Assembly: GCA_030065095.1 (NCBI GenBank)
Contig: JASJDP010000019.1
Location: 1 to 64,000, forward strand
Origin: Rhodobacter sp.
Lineage (GTDB): Bacteria > Pseudomonadota > Alphaproteobacteria > Rhodobacterales > Rhodobacteraceae
Length of the DNA stretch: 64,000 nt
Direction of reading: 5' to 3'
The translations under genes and the position numbers were made by a program. The notes under the pieces are model-generated. The model worked only from the letters and a program-made list of their open reading frames with translations, did no database searches and was not told where the DNA came from. Shown one piece after another: positions 63,096 through 64,000 of the stretch (positions are counted from its first letter, which is position 1; every line of letters starts with the position of its first letter).

Positions 63096-63711
63096 GGGCA
63101 AGCTCCTGAAATCGCTGCCGCGTTATCGCAAATCCCGCGGCCGCCGCCAAGCGGTCAATTCAACTCGGGGAAAAGTCGACTGCCGACCGAATGCGAGGGA
63201 GCGAGGGGTGGGGTGGGTGTATCGCATTCGGCCGGCAGTCAGTTCTGCTGCTTGCCCATACACGGTATGCGGGAAACGCTTCCGGAGCAAGAGCGAACTT
63301 TACCTAAGGTTGTAGAAAATTGTCACCATCGCCTCTAAGAATCGCGTGACCTAGGGCAAGACAGTGCAACCCACGGACCTCGTACCGGCAAAAAAACTCT
63401 TTTGCAGAAAGGCTTACCCAAGGATCTGCGTGATCGGCCGGTCGAGCGGCTCCACCGAATTCTCGTTGCAGAGCGCTCGCTGGTCTGCGGTTTCAGGTGG
63501 CAGGTTTTCGCTTAGTGTGCACAAAAACAGGCGATCTGCGGACGCATGGCAGACCACGGCAAGGATCAACTTTAAGGATAAGGTCCGTGCCGAATGCCCA
63601 CCCCAAAGCGCGGGAGAATCATGGCGCCGCTTTATCGCTTCTGATATGAACTCCTCATAGAAAGCGATTTACATCAGTTGGTGCGAAACAGCGTTTTTTA
63701 GGAGTTTGCCG
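63096..63711. other. Divergent intergenic region holding a G-rich hairpin
   Basis: 616 bp between the NDUFS4-like gene and the nuclease-like gene. It contains the large inverted repeat listed next. Short frames cross it, but none has a product I can support. No tRNA was found. A GGAG box at 63701-63704 serves the downstream start. Confidence 0.5.
63178..63240. repeat. 19-bp inverted repeat with a G-quadruplex loop
   Basis: Bases 63178-63196 pair with 63222-63240 at 18 of 19 positions (one mismatch). The 25-nt loop contains GGG (63197-63199), GGGG (63205-63208), GGGG (63210-63213) and GGG (63215-63217), a G-quadruplex pattern with loops of 5, 1 and 1. No T tract follows. Possible roles are terminator, repeat element (REP-like) or protein-binding hairpin. 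Confidence 0.7.
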
Positions 63712-64000
63712 ATGTCAGGCACGTCATTTGAGGCCAAGATCGATCGTGTTGTCGACGGTGATACGGTCCGCGTTTTTCTCGACGAGACTGCCGTCAAATC
63801 GGAATCTCTGCGCATCCTCTCTCTCGATACGGAAGAGGTTAACGCCGGCTCCAAGCCGGTGACCGAAATGGGCCGCCGTGCCTCCGACCGCGCCAAGGAG
63901 CTTCTCAAGGCGGGCGACACGGTCAAGCTGGTCCTGCCCGGCAACGAGCCCAGGGAAGAGGCGATCCAGAAGTATCGCGGCAATTTCGGGCGGCTTCTGT
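63712..64000 (+). CDS. Staphylococcal-nuclease-like (TNase) protein, N-terminal part
   Basis: ATG at 63712 behind TTAGGAG; the frame runs off the window. The 96 visible residues start MSGTSFEAKIDRVVDGDTVR, then VFLDE and SLRILSLDTEEV, the usual N-terminal SNase signature (VVDGDTVRV and an R-x-x-x-x-D site). No signal peptide is present, so it may be cytoplasmic. The catalytic Arg/Glu residues further on are outside the window. Confidence 0.8.
   Translation, partial: MSGTSFEAKIDRVVDGDTVRVFLDETAVKSESLRILSLDTEEVNAGSKPVTEMGRRASDRAKELLKAGDTVKLVLPGNEPREEAIQKYRGNFGRLL

Overview
The window looks like a piece of an alphaproteobacterial chromosome, most likely Rhodobacteraceae (roseobacter/Rhodobacter-like). 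The signs are high G+C, frequent ATGA/TGATG gene overlaps, an aerobic-type cobaltochelatase gene (cobN) behind a cobalamin riboswitch, a cytochrome-c-fused urate hydroxylase (puuD), a methylmalonyl-CoA epimerase/DUF1467 pair, an NDUFS4-like complex I subunit, and exoproteins with C-terminal Hint domains. This assignment is inferred from gene content only.

Layout. 0-0.1 kb: the end of an IS5-type element. 0.1-3.8 kb (minus): acyltransferase-3, sterol-desaturase-like hydroxylase, prepilin peptidase and LuxR-type regulator. 4.2-12.5 kb (plus): a Tad/Flp pilus locus (pilin, CpaB, TadG-like, two TadE-like, CpaE/TadZ, CpaF/TadA, TadB, TadC) with no secretin or TadD gene in place. 12.5-15.2 kb: a scarred stretch with an IS3-type transposase relic, a lamin-tail/Hint protein, a truncated YafY-type regulator, an SRPBCC protein and an orphan small ORF. 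15.2-17.2 kb: alpha/beta hydrolase and CPBP membrane protease. 17.3-25 kb: a TPP-dependent enzyme divergent from a four-gene acyl-CoA operon (CoA ligase, enoyl-CoA hydratase/3-hydroxyacyl-CoA dehydrogenase fusion, two acyl-CoA dehydrogenases) resembling pimeloyl/dicarboxylate degradation operons. 25.3-28 kb: small genes including mce.

28.5-34.8 kb (minus): a B12-riboswitch-headed operon running cbiM-like, cobW, GNAT, an unrecognised 44-aa ORF fitted exactly between its neighbours by 1-nt overlaps, and cobN. 35-40.7 kb: smc, a small secreted protein, a rhomboid-fold protein without catalytic residues, and trpS. 41-42.6 kb: a lower-G+C M23 peptidase gene and a secreted hypothetical. 42.6-49.7 kb: LysR/puuD pair, an SDR lacking the catalytic Lys, an RsmC-like methyltransferase, clpS, a HAD hydrolase and a DacF-SPOR carboxypeptidase.

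49.7-57 kb is a phosphonate module. A LysR regulator is divergent from phnW-phnA-phnY, which convert 2-aminoethylphosphonate via phosphonoacetaldehyde and phosphonoacetate to acetate plus phosphate. About 1 kb further on lies a formylglycine-type sulfatase/phosphonate-monoester-hydrolase gene. 58-62.6 kb encodes a 1509-aa LamG/RTX/cadherin-like exoprotein ending in a Hint domain. The window closes with an NDUFS4-like gene, a 19-bp inverted repeat whose loop carries a G-quadruplex motif, and the start of a staphylococcal-nuclease-like gene.
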